Made by a program: the position numbers and the translations under genes
Assembly: GCA_036898135.1 (NCBI GenBank)
Contig: CM072516.1
Span: 66,749,672 to 66,813,671, forward strand
DNA length: 64,000 bases
From: Oncomelania hupensis
Lineage: Eukaryota; Mollusca; Gastropoda; Littorinimorpha; Pomatiopsidae
Reading direction: 5' to 3'
Notes under the pieces: model-generated
Told to the model about the DNA's origin: nothing
Database searches by the model: none
Seen by the model: only the letters and a program-made list of their open reading frames with translations
Part shown: piece after piece, positions 45,222-56,454 of the stretch
Layout of the letters: every line of letters starts with the position of its first letter
Numbering within the stretch: the stretch's first letter is position 1

Positions 45222-47600
45222 CTGCATTATATATGTTATGATTGATAACCTTCACAATAAGTCTATATAGCTAGTCTTGACGGGACGGGTAATGAAAAGA
45301 CATAAAATCTGAAGTGATGATGATGGATATAACGACGATATTTAAAATAAAACGAACGTCCATAGTTTCAAATCTCATTTCAACTGCCAAGTTGGAAATC
45401 GAGCTGATTAAGATCATCTTATAATTATGTTGAATTCAACTGGATACCTTTTTTCCAAGTATCTAAGCCGAATAGCCAATAGATTAACCTATTTCCGTGT
45501 TCATAACAGGCAAATAACCTCCCTGTTTTTGTGTTCGTAACAAGCAAATAACCTACCTATTTTCGTGTTCATAACAGCCAAATAACCAACCTATTTTCGT
45601 GTTCATTCTAGGCAAAATAATCATACCTGTTTTCGTGTTCGGTCGTCTTCAGTAGAAATGCAGTTTTGTTTGCGCACCACTCTTATGACGGGTGTCCGCT
45701 CGCTCGGTGCGCGGTAGGGGCTACAACTCTGCGATTGCGGAGGTGTCTGTTGGCTTGACCTGAAGGTAAACCGCGTTTGTCCCCCTTTACTCGCTGTCGA
45801 AGCTGTCAAGGTGCCGTTTCTCGAAGGAGAACGAGTGAAATTTTGTTCTGGACTTTGCCTGCATTCCATCCAAAACAAAACAAAAACAAATTTGTTAAAA
45901 GAAAAGACTACTGGGCAAATGCGTCGATTTCCATAAGCGTTCTCGTTTCTTATTTGCGAGTATAGCGTTTTGGTAATGTACATGTATACGTTTTGAGAAA
46001 ACGATTGTAATTAAAGAGGGTGAGAATGAATCACTTTCAAGATACAATCGTATTAAAGTCAAGCCTGAGAGAATGTTGCCGAATGGGTTGTACACCTGCC
46101 TTTGGCCTACATTTAAGTTCATTTTGACCAACCAACTGGTAAATGAAAATGGATCGTTCGCACGATAAGATAAAAGAAGCCTACGGAGTTGCTTCAGAAA
46201 TCGTAATGGATCGTGCAACTCCGCTTGTTTGTGAAAAAAACATCCCCGTTTCGTTCGTTCGTTTCGTTAGGTAGATTACCGTCCCCGGACACGGAAGCGT
46301 ATAGGGGACTAAACATCCCCCCCCCCTCTTCCCCCTTTTTTATTTTGTTGCCCAAATAGTGAATGCGTTTCGCGGAAGTGAAATTGTAGAAAAAAAAAAG
46401 TGGTGCAAAAATATTTTTTTTGGGAGGTTTGTATACCTCTGAAATTTTAGAAGAAGTTATAGGCTACCTAAACCATTTCTGTTGGAGGTATGATTCCACC
46501 TTTGCTTTTTAATTAATTTATTTTTTATATAGAAATATAATATAGATCCTGCCAAATTTGTCTTACTCCCAGTGCTTTGCAGAAAAAGAAATGCAGAACC
46601 CTGCCCAAAGTGTCGTAACCCGGCTACTTGCTGTTTTTAGACATGCACAGAGGTGCCAACCCCCTAATCTTCTTGTCAGTATTTCCGGACCCGTTTGTCA
46701 GTATTTTTTAACACTTGTCAGTATTTTTTTAATCGCAAAACCTAGCCTATGACACTATAAAGTAACGACAGGCTTCCTTCTGAAACAGCAGGCTATTTTC
46801 AATCCTCTCAAATCACGATAAAAATCAGCTTGTTGAACACTACACTTGTTTTACTCTAAAATCACCATGAAAATCAGCTTGTTGAACACAGCGACGTTCA
46901 GTGAGTGCAGGAGTACTATTATGAGACCAGAAACCGGTACAGAAGCACCGCTGGCAAAGATAAACGATCGGCAACTTTTCCTCCGTATTCTTATAAAAGC
47001 TACCGTATTTCCGTATTTAATTCACTTCGCCGGAATTAAATACGGTCAATCCGTACTGGTTGGCACCTCTGCATGCACAACCCTGCCAAATGTGTCTTTT
47101 CCCTAGTTTCTTGCTGATTTAGACATGTGCAACCATGCCAAATGTGTTTCCCCCAGGTTTCTTGCTTTTTTTGTTTTAGACATGTAGAAACCTGCCAAAT
47201 ATGTTGTAACTCCTTTGCTGTGCGCTTTTAAAAACATGCACGACTCTACGAGATTTTTTTAAATGTTAAAACCTGGTTTGTTGCTATTTTAGACATGCAC
47301 AACCCTGCAAAATGTGTCTTACCTCGTGTATCTTTAAAACAACATTTAAATTAATTTTAAAAAAAATTAATATAGAGTCCTGTCAAATATGTTTTACCCC
47401 CGGGTGGCCATGGTAGAACGGAGGCTGCTCATGATCCAGAGCTCCTTGCAGATGCTGCAGTAGGCGAAGGTCATGATGGCGATAGGCAGCAGCAGTACGA
47501 CCCAAAGCATGTAGATCTCGTACAGTCGAGAGTGAAGCCTGTCCTCCCAGTTATTGACGCACCAGTAGGCAGGTCGTTTCCAACCCACTGGCTTGTGGAC
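44781..47600 (-). CDS. Rhodopsin-class neuropeptide-type GPCR, 3' part (ECL2 to C-terminus)
   Basis: Three minus-strand exons (47,600-47,398, 45,858-45,627, 45,221-44,781) join at GT..AG with compatible phases (0, then 2/1, then 0) and give 291 residues. The order is extracellular loop 2 with the expected Cys (AYWCVNNW), TM5 (LWVVLLLPIAIMTFAY), a Ser/Arg-rich intracellular loop 3 of about 90 residues, TM6 with FVLCWAP, TM7 with NSCLNPIIYGF, a CTCL motif that may be palmitoylated, and a Gly-rich tail ending SSSV, a possible class I PDZ ligand. These are hallmarks of family A peptide receptors coupling to G proteins at the plasma membrane. TM1-TM4 with the DRY motif were not found. The ligand is unknown; QRFP/RYamide-, leucokinin- and CCK-like receptors are candidates. 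Confidence 0.88.
45476..45640 (-). repeat. 34-bp tandem array that duplicates the loop-3 exon donor
   Basis: On the minus strand, four 34-bp units follow the exon's last 14 coding bases plus the first 22 intron bases, which form unit zero. Each unit begins GAACAC and has the form of the exon end followed by AG|G, so two of them keep GT at the donor position (AATAG|GTTGG and AATAG|GTAGG). Confidence 0.88.
45627..45858 (-). CDS. GPCR exon encoding intracellular loop 3
   Basis: A 232-nt exon (one base plus 77 codons) with an AATGCAG acceptor and an ACAG|GTATGA donor. It is hydrophilic and Ser/Thr/Gln/Arg-rich with several possible basophilic kinase sites. Because the loop has its own exon, skipping it would delete 232 nt and shift the frame. 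Confidence 0.85.
46548..47403 (-). repeat. Decayed array of about 51 bp units that duplicates the TM5 exon donor
   Basis: Starting at the exon-intron junction (minus strand), about eight diverged units share a core of GGGTAAGACACATTTGGCAG, then GTTGTGCATGTCTAAAA and an AGCAAGAAA-like end. The first unit spans the real donor (GGGG|GTAAAACA). The second holds AG|GTAAGACA, a stronger donor consensus than the real one. A MITE sits between the last few units. Confidence 0.82.
46648..47071. mobile_element. hAT-like MITE (424 bp) in the GPCR intron array
   Basis: The perfect inverted ends CAGAGGTGCCAACC begin and end the element, and CATGCA flanks it exactly (46,642-46,647 and 47,072-47,077). If the ends are taken one base further in, the flanks become 8-bp copies with one mismatch, as expected for hAT. 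No transposase is present. Confidence 0.75.
47398..47600 (-). CDS. GPCR exon with extracellular loop 2 and TM5
   Basis: A 203-nt exon: acceptor TTTGTAG before GTCCAC, donor GTAAAA after CGGGG, giving 67 codons plus two bases. Starts VHKPVGWKRPAYWC and ends in the beginning of loop 3. It is the most 5' exon found, so the preceding exon should end in phase 0 after TM4. A SINE's 3' end lies about a dozen bases upstream of the acceptor. Confidence 0.85.
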
Positions 47601-47613
47601 CTACAAATATAAG

Positions 47614-47829
47614 AACAAATGAATGAGCATAGCAGTTTAGCAGCAACACCCACCATTTTGCGATACGGCAAAGGGGATAAACAAATCAACATTGAACCAC
47701 CAACGCAACCATACCATCTAAGAGGGACAGTGAAAAATGGCCACCCACTTTTACCTTGCCCGTCACGGGAATATAACGTGGGTCATTGGTTAGCCCAACG
47801 CTCGATCACTGAGCTACGGTGGTGGGTCT
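47614..47829 (-). mobile_element. SINE D, near the GPCR TM5 exon acceptor
   Basis: On the minus strand, a tRNA-like head (box A TAGCTCAGTGATCGAGC region) is followed by a body shared with 33,748-33,933 and the same CATTCATTTGTT end. Box B is degenerate. The 3' end lies about 12 bases before the splice acceptor of the TM5 exon. Confidence 0.7.
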
Positions 47830-48115
47830 AAAACCAAATTCAATTGAAAGTAAAAACATGAGTTTATAGACATAGTTAAGGGGCCAAGGCATCAAGTGCA
47901 CGTTGTATTATTTCCCGAGCTGTAAGCTCGGTCACTAATGTGTTGGCTTTGTCCGTCTGGTGTCCGTCGTCCAGCTTCCGTCCAAAGGTGACATTTGCGA
48001 ACATTTCTCCGAAACTAATGGACGGATTTAAAAAAAAACTTTTTACTTAATTATTACAAAATAGTTAATCCTAACAGTTGACACACACACACACCCACAC
48101 ACACACACACACACA

Positions 48116-48159
<44 letters not shown>

Positions 48160-48845
48160 TCATATCGGGTGACGTCACCATGGTGACATCATAATTTGTT
48201 TTCAGGTGGGTTTTTTTTTTTTTTTGGTAAACCTATTTATACTACTGGAGGGATTTGGTTCATGTTTGGTGTGTACTTTATCAAACTCCATGTGTCTCCA
48301 AGGTATAACTATTGGAGGGATTTGGTTCATGTTTGGTGTGTACTTTATCACCTTCCATGTGTCTCCAAGGTAAAACTAAAAATTAATATGAACATTGAAT
48401 GATGCCATTTTTTAAACAAAGACAATTTGAATACATTTTGTACGTTTAAAAAAAAAAAAAAAAAAAAAAAACATTTCATATGTAGAGTGTACAGATGGTT
48501 GCCTTGAGCCTTAAATAAATCTATGGTAAATTGAGTGACGCCCTCGTGTGACGTCATCCTGGAGAAGTCGTAATGAAGAGGGAAAAAAAAAAAAGAATCA
48601 TTTTTTCCCAAACTATGGAAGGATTTGGTTCAAGTTTGATATTTGCGTATATGCACCAACGTAAAACCAAACTCATACAACTCGATGAGGTAATCATGAT
48701 AATGTCACTTTTTACATTAAAAATATTTTTATAACAAATTTCCTTCAAACTTTGTATGTACAGATGCGTCGAACCGTAGTCAAAACTTATGTATAAGAGG
48801 CGTCATCGTGGTGACAAAATATTTTTTATTTTTATTTAGCTATTT
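47830..48845. other. Spacer with (CA)n and short tandem duplications
   Basis: A (CA)n tract at 48,081-48,158, a poly-A run near 48,448 and an imperfect tandem duplication of about 68 bp at 48,240-48,372. The sequence around GTGACGTCACCATGGTGAC recurs in weaker form near 49,940, so part is dispersed repeat. Confidence 0.5.
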
Positions 48846-48856
48846 GATGACGTACC

Positions 48857-49249
48857 AATACAAAGCATGGAGATGAGGTGCTACAGAAGACTTCTGGGCA
48901 TTTCCTATACCCAACACATCACCAACGACGAAGTCCGACAGACCATCACACAAGCCATTGGACAACACGATGACCTGCTAACAGTGGTGAAGAAACGGAA
49001 ACTTCGGTGGTATGGCCACGTCACCAGATCATCAGGCCTTGCAAAGACTATTCTGCAAGGCACTGTGCAAGGAGGTAGAAGAAGAGGGAGACCGAAAAAG
49101 AGGTGGGAGGACAACATTCGAGAATGGACTGGTTTGACACTGAGCGAAGCCATCAGGGCTGCTGAGGACAGAGAAAGATGGAGTATGCTGGTTAAACGAT
49201 CATCTGTGGTGCCCCTACGACCTTCGGGTTACGGGACAGGATAGGATAG
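48857..49249 (+). mobile_element. LINE 3' end with intact frame, AGGAT tail and 11-bp TSD
   Basis: GATGACGTACC flanks it exactly (48,846-48,856 and 49,250-49,260). The 393-bp insert keeps an unbroken frame (48,867-49,244) for the C-terminal domain of ORF2, with MRCYRRLLGISY, RWYGHVTRSSG and KKRWEDNIREWTG, and ends in GGATAGGATAG. It is 5'-truncated and the best preserved of the four copies. The domain belongs to the same style of LINE as 52,196-54,560. Confidence 0.92.
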
Positions 49250-49339
49250 GATGACGTACCCAGAATGGAACATAATAGTAGCGGAGACTGTTTTTCCCCA
49301 GGAATGATGCGAGAATTTCCCGCGGTCTAACTTATTTAA

Positions 49340-49665
49340 TTTATTATTTTATTTAATCACTTTTATTCCGCGCTTTTCGAGCTCAAGAGCCGCTAAAAGA
49401 AGCTGGCCAAAAAAACAGGATCTAACTCCAGCCGACTGAAGCGCCCACTTGCATCCTTTGGGCGCATAGTCTGACGCCCGAACGACTGAGCACAATCCTG
49501 AACGATCTGGGATGGGGAGAATGGACCTTGTGCGTGCTGGTGTATTTGTATAGCCGGCACTAACCCGTCTACGACATGAGCGTCAGGATCTTTAAAATCT
49601 ATGCCATGGAATGCATGCGTGCACAGACTAGACCTCGGTTTATACTTTAATCCGAAGAAGTAATT
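49340..49665 (-). mobile_element. SINE B, copy lacking the tRNA-like head
   Basis: Matches the 3' three quarters of SINE B, starting at a TTATTTAATCAC-type tail on the left. It stops around 49,665 before the head. More diverged than the other long copies. Confidence 0.75.
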
Positions 49666-49759
49666 TGAGTCGTAAAAATGAATTTTATTCAAATAAACAT
49701 GCTTTTTTTTTTCAAGTCAATCACGTTTGTGATCCCGATCTGATTTCAATGGGCATGGT

Positions 49760-49922
49760 ACACAAACACACACGCACGCACACACACACACACACACACA
49801 CACATACTCTCTCTCTTTCTCACTATCACTCACACACACACAAACACACCTCCACGCACACACACCCACACACACACACACCCACCCACCCACACACACA
49901 CACACACACGCGCGCGCGCGCC
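49760..49922. repeat. (CA)n/(CG)n compound microsatellite
   Basis: CA tracts with CT and CCCA interruptions, ending in a GC alternation at 49,909-49,921. Alternating purine-pyrimidine of this type could form Z-DNA. Confidence 0.92.
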
Positions 49923-50164
49923 TACTAAACCACGCGGTGTGAGGTTATCATGGTGGCGTCATAATATTTTTTTCTACTCCTATTTTCTCACAAACTACTG
50001 TAAGGGATTTGGTTTAAGTTAATTTGGTATGTAGCCTAAACCAAACTTTTACAAATCGAGGGACGTAATCATCATAACTTGCATTCTTTTGCGTCCTTGT
50101 TTACACAGTATTATCTGGACAAAACAGTGAACATCTACATAACTTGTATTGACATGCCTACTTG

Positions 50165-50255
50165 TTTTGACGTCAGAACAATGATCCGTTAGGGTTAGGG
50201 CTGGGTTAGGGTTAGAGTTCGGGTTAGGGTTTGGGTTAGGATTAGGGTTCGAACA
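50165..50255. repeat. Interstitial TTAGGG-like tract, copy 2
   Basis: TTTTGACGTCA leads into degenerate GGTTAGG repeats at about 50,188-50,255, like the block at 22,530. Irregular spacing and embedding in ordinary sequence argue against a true telomere. Confidence 0.7.
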
Positions 50256-50500
50256 CTGCCAAGTACTTAAAAATGGGGACGAAATATGACCCATTGTCAG
50301 CACAACGTAGGTGTCGTTTCGGGAAAGTCATGATAATACTGTGTAACCTCGGCTGTGCGCATTGTCTTGTGTATGGAAATGTGTGTGCGTTCAAATAAAG
50401 TAAAATATAATACATTATCTGCGATCCTTAGTGAATGCATCTGCGCTCGCAGTACTAAAGGTACTGGGGTCGGAAGACCCCGGTAATAGTGATGGAGAGG

Positions 50501-50504
<4 letters not shown>

Positions 50505-50581
<77 letters not shown>

Positions 50582-50583
50582 GC

Positions 50584-50658
<75 letters not shown>
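50505..50658. repeat. (GA)n microsatellite
   Basis: About 75 GA units with a few GAGC interruptions. A purine-rich stretch continues to about 51,030. Confidence 0.95.
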
Positions 50659-50660
<2 letters not shown>

Positions 50661-51040
50661 ACGGTTTAAAAAGGTTGCTGCCTCATGTGGTTGTCCTCAA
50701 CCAACGCTGGAGGGTTACGGAAACAGAAGAACCGAAGTGACGAACGACCACTTCGTGACGGCAGTTTAAATTTCCACTTCACTTCAGGCAAACCATGCGT
50801 GAGAGTTTTGAAGAGAAGAAGAAGAGAAAGACAGACAATGAAAGGAGGGAGCAATAGCAGAACAAAGAGAGACTCAGAGTGAGGAAAGATCAGAAGACAA
50901 AGAGGGAGAGAGGATGAAAAAACGGAAACGCAGAGGAAAGAGGAGAAAGTGGAAAAGAATAGAAGGATAGAGGATAAGACGAAGAAGAAGCAGGAAGGTG
51001 AAGAAGGACGAGAAGATAAGGAGGAGAGCGAGAGAAATAC

Positions 51041-51045
51041 ACACA

Positions 51046-51092
<47 letters not shown>

Positions 51093-51216
51093 CCCCCTCC
51101 CCCACACACACACGTTGTTTCTACATGCCCACAAAAACACGCACACACACAAACCCACACACACACACACACACACCCACACACACACACACACATACAA
51201 CCACTCGCGCGCGCGT
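51041..51216. repeat. (CA)n microsatellite with CG end
   Basis: CA tracts interrupted by non-repetitive sequence near 51,110-51,140 and closing in a short CG alternation. The long minus-strand frames over it are low-complexity artefacts. Confidence 0.92.
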
Positions 51217-51389
51217 TGTAGAAGAAAAAGCAACAACAAAATAGAGCGTTGAATTGAAGACTAAATGGCACCGTTTACGGAAATACCTGAAGACAGGTAT
51301 ATAATTGTCAACACTCATATTAACACTGATCTATTTTAATCTGGTTCAGAATTAATCACAGCACATTTTACCCAAGTAATGGAAAATTC

Positions 51390-51475
51390 AACCGTTAGCA
51401 AGGAAAGCCCACTTTATGATTGTGTTAATGTAAATAACAAGGCTAATTTTAGAATAAACCCATTTTACACACTCC
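51390..51475 (-). repeat. Dispersed repeat family E, fragment
   Basis: Matches one end of the copy at 54,872 in inverse orientation (block AACAAGGCTAATTTTAGAAT). Both are bounded by CA/GT dinucleotide tracts. Confidence 0.6.
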
Positions 51476-51779
51476 ACACACACACACACACACACCCACA
51501 CGTACGCACACACAAATACTGTACAACCTTCTTTTCCCCAGGTAATTTTCTACTGGCGCACTCATTTCTGCTTCTGAAGTAGGTATATCTTTCCCAACAC
51601 TGTTTTGACCTTTGAAGGATCGCATGTAATCAGGGTAATATGTTTTACGGTTCTCCACCCCCCTCTCCAAACGGTAGTCCGCCCTAATCACCTGATTTAC
51701 ACACACACAAATAGTTATTCTTTCCATTGAACTTGTCCAGCGCACTCCTATATTGATGGACTCTGCATTACAAATATTA

Positions 51780-51840
51780 TTTATTTATTTATCAGATCCG
51801 CAAGCCAAACACTAACATTAGACCACCGTGCGCTTTGTAG
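51780..51840 (-). mobile_element. SINE B head fragment
   Basis: Only the tRNA-like part equivalent to 27,295-27,335 is present, with the box A region ACGGTGGTCTAATG on the minus strand. Confidence 0.55.
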
Positions 51841-52195
51841 TGACAAAAGGATTGTCTCTCTGTCTACACTGTCTCTGTCTTTCTTGGTCTCTGTCTCCCT
51901 CACTCTAGCACTGTCTGTCTCTCTATCTCTGTCTCTCTCTCTCTCGACCACCTTCATGTAGCATGTCCTGGTCAACAACTCTTCTGAAAAATCAACCCTA
52001 TTGCAATAACACGACGAGAATACAGTTTGACCAGTAATGGGCTGTAAATCTTACATCAATTTAGAGGCACGACGGTTATAACGAATACAAACACGCTCTT
52101 CGGCCACTACCCGTCGACTACGGCTACAATAAACCTCGGCTGTAACGAAGGGGAAACAATTTCTCCTACATCTATTGACCCACTTGAATAAACAA
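51841..52195. other. Spacer, no gene recognised
   Basis: CT-rich simple sequence to about 51,950, then nothing recognised. Confidence 0.4.
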
Positions 52196-54560
52196 CTACC
52201 TGTGTTGTGTGACCACAAAACCAATGTTTATCACGCAAACAACTCGGATAGACCCCTTTTTAAAGTCTACGAACACATGATATAGATGTTGTTGGTGCTG
52301 TAGGTATTTCTCGCAGATTATTCTGAGATTGAAAATCTGTTCAGTGGTACTTCGCCCTGCCCTGAATCCTGCTTGCTCTTCAGCTATGATTTGTTCAGCT
52401 TGGGGTTTCAACCTGTTGAGTATAATTTTCAGGAGGACCTTGCTGGGATGGCTGATGAGGCTGATGGTGCGGTAATTTTCATATTCCATTTTTGGGAAGA
52501 GTGATGACAAGCGACTGCGTTCATGATGTAGACCACTCCCCACTCTGTAAGATCTTGTTACAGATAATGGTGAGTACGTCAATCATCGCTTCTCCTCCTG
52601 CTTGAAGCAGTTCCGCGGGTATGTTGTCCACTACCGCTGACTTCCCCTTCTTCAGCGATTGCACTGCTGCCTCAACTTCTTATCGGAGAATTGGGAGGAT
52701 TTCTTCTTCTTCTCTGTTCTCTGGACATGCTAGAACTGATGGGTCTCCGTTTGGTGTGTGGTTGTAAAGGTCAGAGCAGTACTCTGTCCATCTGTGAAAT
52801 ACTTCTTGTTCTTCTGCAAGGCATATGTCAGACTTGCTTTGGATCGTGGAGACCTTGGGCTGTTTAACACTTGTCAGCCGCTTCACGGCCTTCTTGCTGT
52901 TGTTCTTGTTCAGACTGTTTTCTATTTTCTGGCATTGATCTTCTCTCCAGTTCTCCTTTGCCCTGCGGATGCCTTTTCGGATGTCATTGTTGATTTTTCG
53001 GTAGGCATCAGCGAGGTGAGGTGTTCTTTTTCTTTTTCATGTCTCATCGTTTATCACACAGGTCCAAAGGTTCAGGTGTGATCTACAGCTTCGTCTTTGG
53101 CCGGTGCTTTCCAAGGATCTCCGAGGCGGCATCTGTTACACCTAAGTTGAAGGTGGTGGTCATGGTGTTGACATCTACTTCACCAGCTCCAAAAATGAGC
53201 ATGGTGCAAATTTCCCTTAAATTGTGGCCTGAAATATTTTTGCCACCTCCGGGTCTTGCAGTTTGTCCAAGTCGAACTTCAGTCTAGTGCACTTTGCTGT
53301 GTTTACTCTCTTCAAGTGAAGCCGGAAAGACATCATCACGAGATCGTGGTCACTTCCGATGTCTGCTCCTGGAAAAATGCGTGTCCTGCCAATGTTGATG
53401 CTTGATCTGAAGCGTTTCTTGACCATGATGTAGTCGATCTGGTTGTGATGCTCCCCGCCAGGACTGTGCCATGTCCATCGTCTGGATTTTTTGTGGAGAC
53501 CAAGCGTTTTTGCCAGTATCAGATTGTTGTATCTGGCAAACTCCAACAGTCTCAGACCCCTGTCATTTGTCTCGTTGTTGCAGTGGGGTCTACATGTGTC
53601 TCCCCAGTTGTGGTGCACATCTTGGCCAACCTTGGCATTCCAGTCGCCTTCCACTATGACTATGTCCTTCTTCGGCACTTGGTCAAGGACAGCCTGTAGA
53701 TTTTCATAGAAATCCTCCACTTCGCTGTCGTCATAGTCTGATGTTGGGGCACAGGCCTGGATGATTGGTGATGGTGAAAGGGGCTGCTCTCAGACGGATG
53801 GTAATGAGTCTACTGGAGACTGGGCGGCAACCCATGACAGTGGCTAGAATGTTCTTGTGGACCAAGAATCCAACGCCGTGTTCGTGCCTGTCATCTCTAC
53901 CGCTGAAATAAAGCTTGTGGCCTTTGTCGGTCGTTGTTTCATCTATGCCTTTCCAGCGCAGTTCGCTGATCCCTGAAACGTTCCATCGCTAGTGGTCCAT
54001 CTCGTGGGCCAGTTCCTCTAATTTTCCCTCCGCATTTAGGGTCCTGACATTCCAGGTTCCCATGACGATGTTATTTCTGGTGCGGATCTTGCTAAGTTGT
54101 CCATCAGTAGCACACTTATCGCCTCCGTCCTGGTGGCCAACGGAAGGCGCAGTCATCCGGTATGAAGTAAATGGTTTTATTCATCATGCAGTGTGTCTTG
54201 GGCAAGAAAGACCTGACAGGGCCCAAACCTCTCCAGGCTGTTTGCAACAGCCGATATCCACGAATACAGTGTGGCTCGCCTTGGCCCCGAGCACGTGGTC
54301 GTCGAACCTGTAGTAACATGAGGTTCCTCCGTCCTGGCCGGTGACTTCTGTGTAGAAGACTTTCGCCCAGTGATGCCGTGCTGACATCACCCCTGTTAGT
54401 CGCCTCTTACGACACGTCGGAAAACGTTGGGTCTATTCTAATCAGTGCCCGAACCCACAGGGTCCACACGACAACGCCCCGTGTTATCTCCACTAGGTCA
54501 GTTTTGACACCTACTGCGCCACAGTGCGCAGCCGAGACTTGGCCAAAGGTCACGTATTAA
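52196..54560 (-). pseudogene. LINE 5' part: EEP endonuclease and start of reverse transcriptase
   Basis: Minus strand. The frame begins near 54,063 with MGTWNVRTLNAEGKLEELA, broken by stops and a frameshift near 53,750. It resumes as a 167-residue frame (53,217-53,720) with the endonuclease motifs IVEGDWNAKVGQD, RRWTWHSPGG, QIDYIMV and GSDHDLVMM. Reverse transcriptase fingers follow at about 52,250-52,490 with ENYRTISLISHPSKV and EEQAGFRAGRSTTEQI. The sequence ends at about 52,196 before the catalytic YxDD motif. Sequence from 54,070 to 54,560 is probably the 5' untranslated part. It is inactive. Family style matches the AGGAT-tailed ends elsewhere in the window. Confidence 0.85.
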
Positions 54561-54824
54561 ACATTGGACTCTTTGTCTCACTAGTTGTGGAGTGGCCATC
54601 GCTAAGAATGGGTGAATCTCAGCTATGAAGTGTGCTGCGCATTAGGCATACTGTACTCAGTACAACGTAGTGGAGAAATGGGAGGGACAATTACATTGCA
54701 GCGGAGGATAACACAAAGTACCAAGGCCATTATAATGCATTATAGAGTAAGAGCGCCTTTCCATTTCTAGAGCAAATGCGTGTCTATAAAGGAACCCACG
54801 TACAAGATTTTGTTCTCTCTCTCT

Positions 54825-54872
54825 TGTGTGTGTGTGTGTGTGTGCGCGTGTGTGTGTGTGTGTGTGTGTGTA
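54825..54872. repeat. (GT)n microsatellite
   Basis: GT tract with a short GC interruption, directly adjoining repeat family E. Confidence 0.92.
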
Positions 54873-55205
54873 AATAGGGTGTATCCTAAAATTAGCCTTG
54901 TTATTACAGTACCACAAAATTATAAAATGGGCTGCCGTTGCTCAAACCACCGCTAAACTGTGAATTTCCATATCTGGTCTAACAGAAAGTAATTTCCCCT
55001 GTTTAACGGTACACCAATACCATGTTCATGTGACCTTTTGACCCTATTTCTGAAGGACCCACGCGTCTTGAAGGGTAGTAGGGTAACTCTATAGTATCAA
55101 CCTAAAAAGGAAAAGCTTACCGAGCAACTTTGTTATGGTTTCTCCCTTTTGACCGGCTTTGGCAGATGCTATTTTTAGCGCTAGGTCGGTAGTTATGATT
55201 AACAG
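54873..55205 (+). repeat. Dispersed repeat family E, copy 2
   Basis: Inverted counterpart of 42,780-43,115; shared blocks include AAGTAATTTCC and GTTTAACGGTACACCA. No class assigned. Confidence 0.7.
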
Positions 55206-55745
<540 letters not shown>

Positions 55746-56454
55746 TCTCTGCTTTAGCCGTCAATTGTTTAGCCGCCATATCTGATCTCGTCTGCTATCA
55801 CCAACATGATTCCTTATTTTCTGATGCAGACCACCGCCGTCACACCGCACAACCCCCGCCCCTCACTCCTTATCTGCTCTCTTCCTGCCCCACCCTCCCT
55901 CGTCTTTTATATTTTACTTGTAAATATTATTTTTCATGTTTGTATAGTTTATTAGTGTCTTGTTTTAGTTTCACTTGTTTTCGTATGTATTTCGATGTTA
56001 ACGTTAGGTATACATGCGCGAGAACTGCGCTTTGAACTGTTGTCAATAGGAAAAAGCGCTAGATAAATACCCTTATTATTTTTTTTCTTCCCCTATTCAC
56101 GCTAGTGCTACATAGCTGTCTCCGATACTTTTTATAAGAATAGACCTACGTACATGTGTGGAATATTAGAGCTAACTAAATAATGGTGGGTTCCTCTCGT
56201 TCTTTTGGCACCAAAACATCTAAGGAGCCTACTTTACTCAGCAACAAGAGCTTGGGTCAAGAATGAAAACCGGTGATGCTGTGATGGTAGTCTGATCAGG
56301 CAGCAGTCAGGTCCGTCACTTTCATAGAGCTTCACCACCTCTTAATAAAATCAGCTTGTTCATACCTACAGTTAATCCCATACTGTGAATATTATAGTGG
56401 GTAGGAACCGCATTAAATACATTCCCTCTCAAAATTCTTAAGTCCCTATTCTCT
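55746..56454. other. Spacer, no gene recognised
   Basis: No family or repeat assigned. AGAAAAGCGC-like sequence near 56,050 resembles SINE 3' ends but is too short to call. Confidence 0.4.

Noticed and set aside
50666..51271. 201-residue minus-strand frame
   Set aside because: Driven by GA and CA repeats; no complexity outside them.
53445..53709. Plus-strand frames opposite the LINE endonuclease
   Set aside because: Antisense shadows of the minus-strand endonuclease frame.
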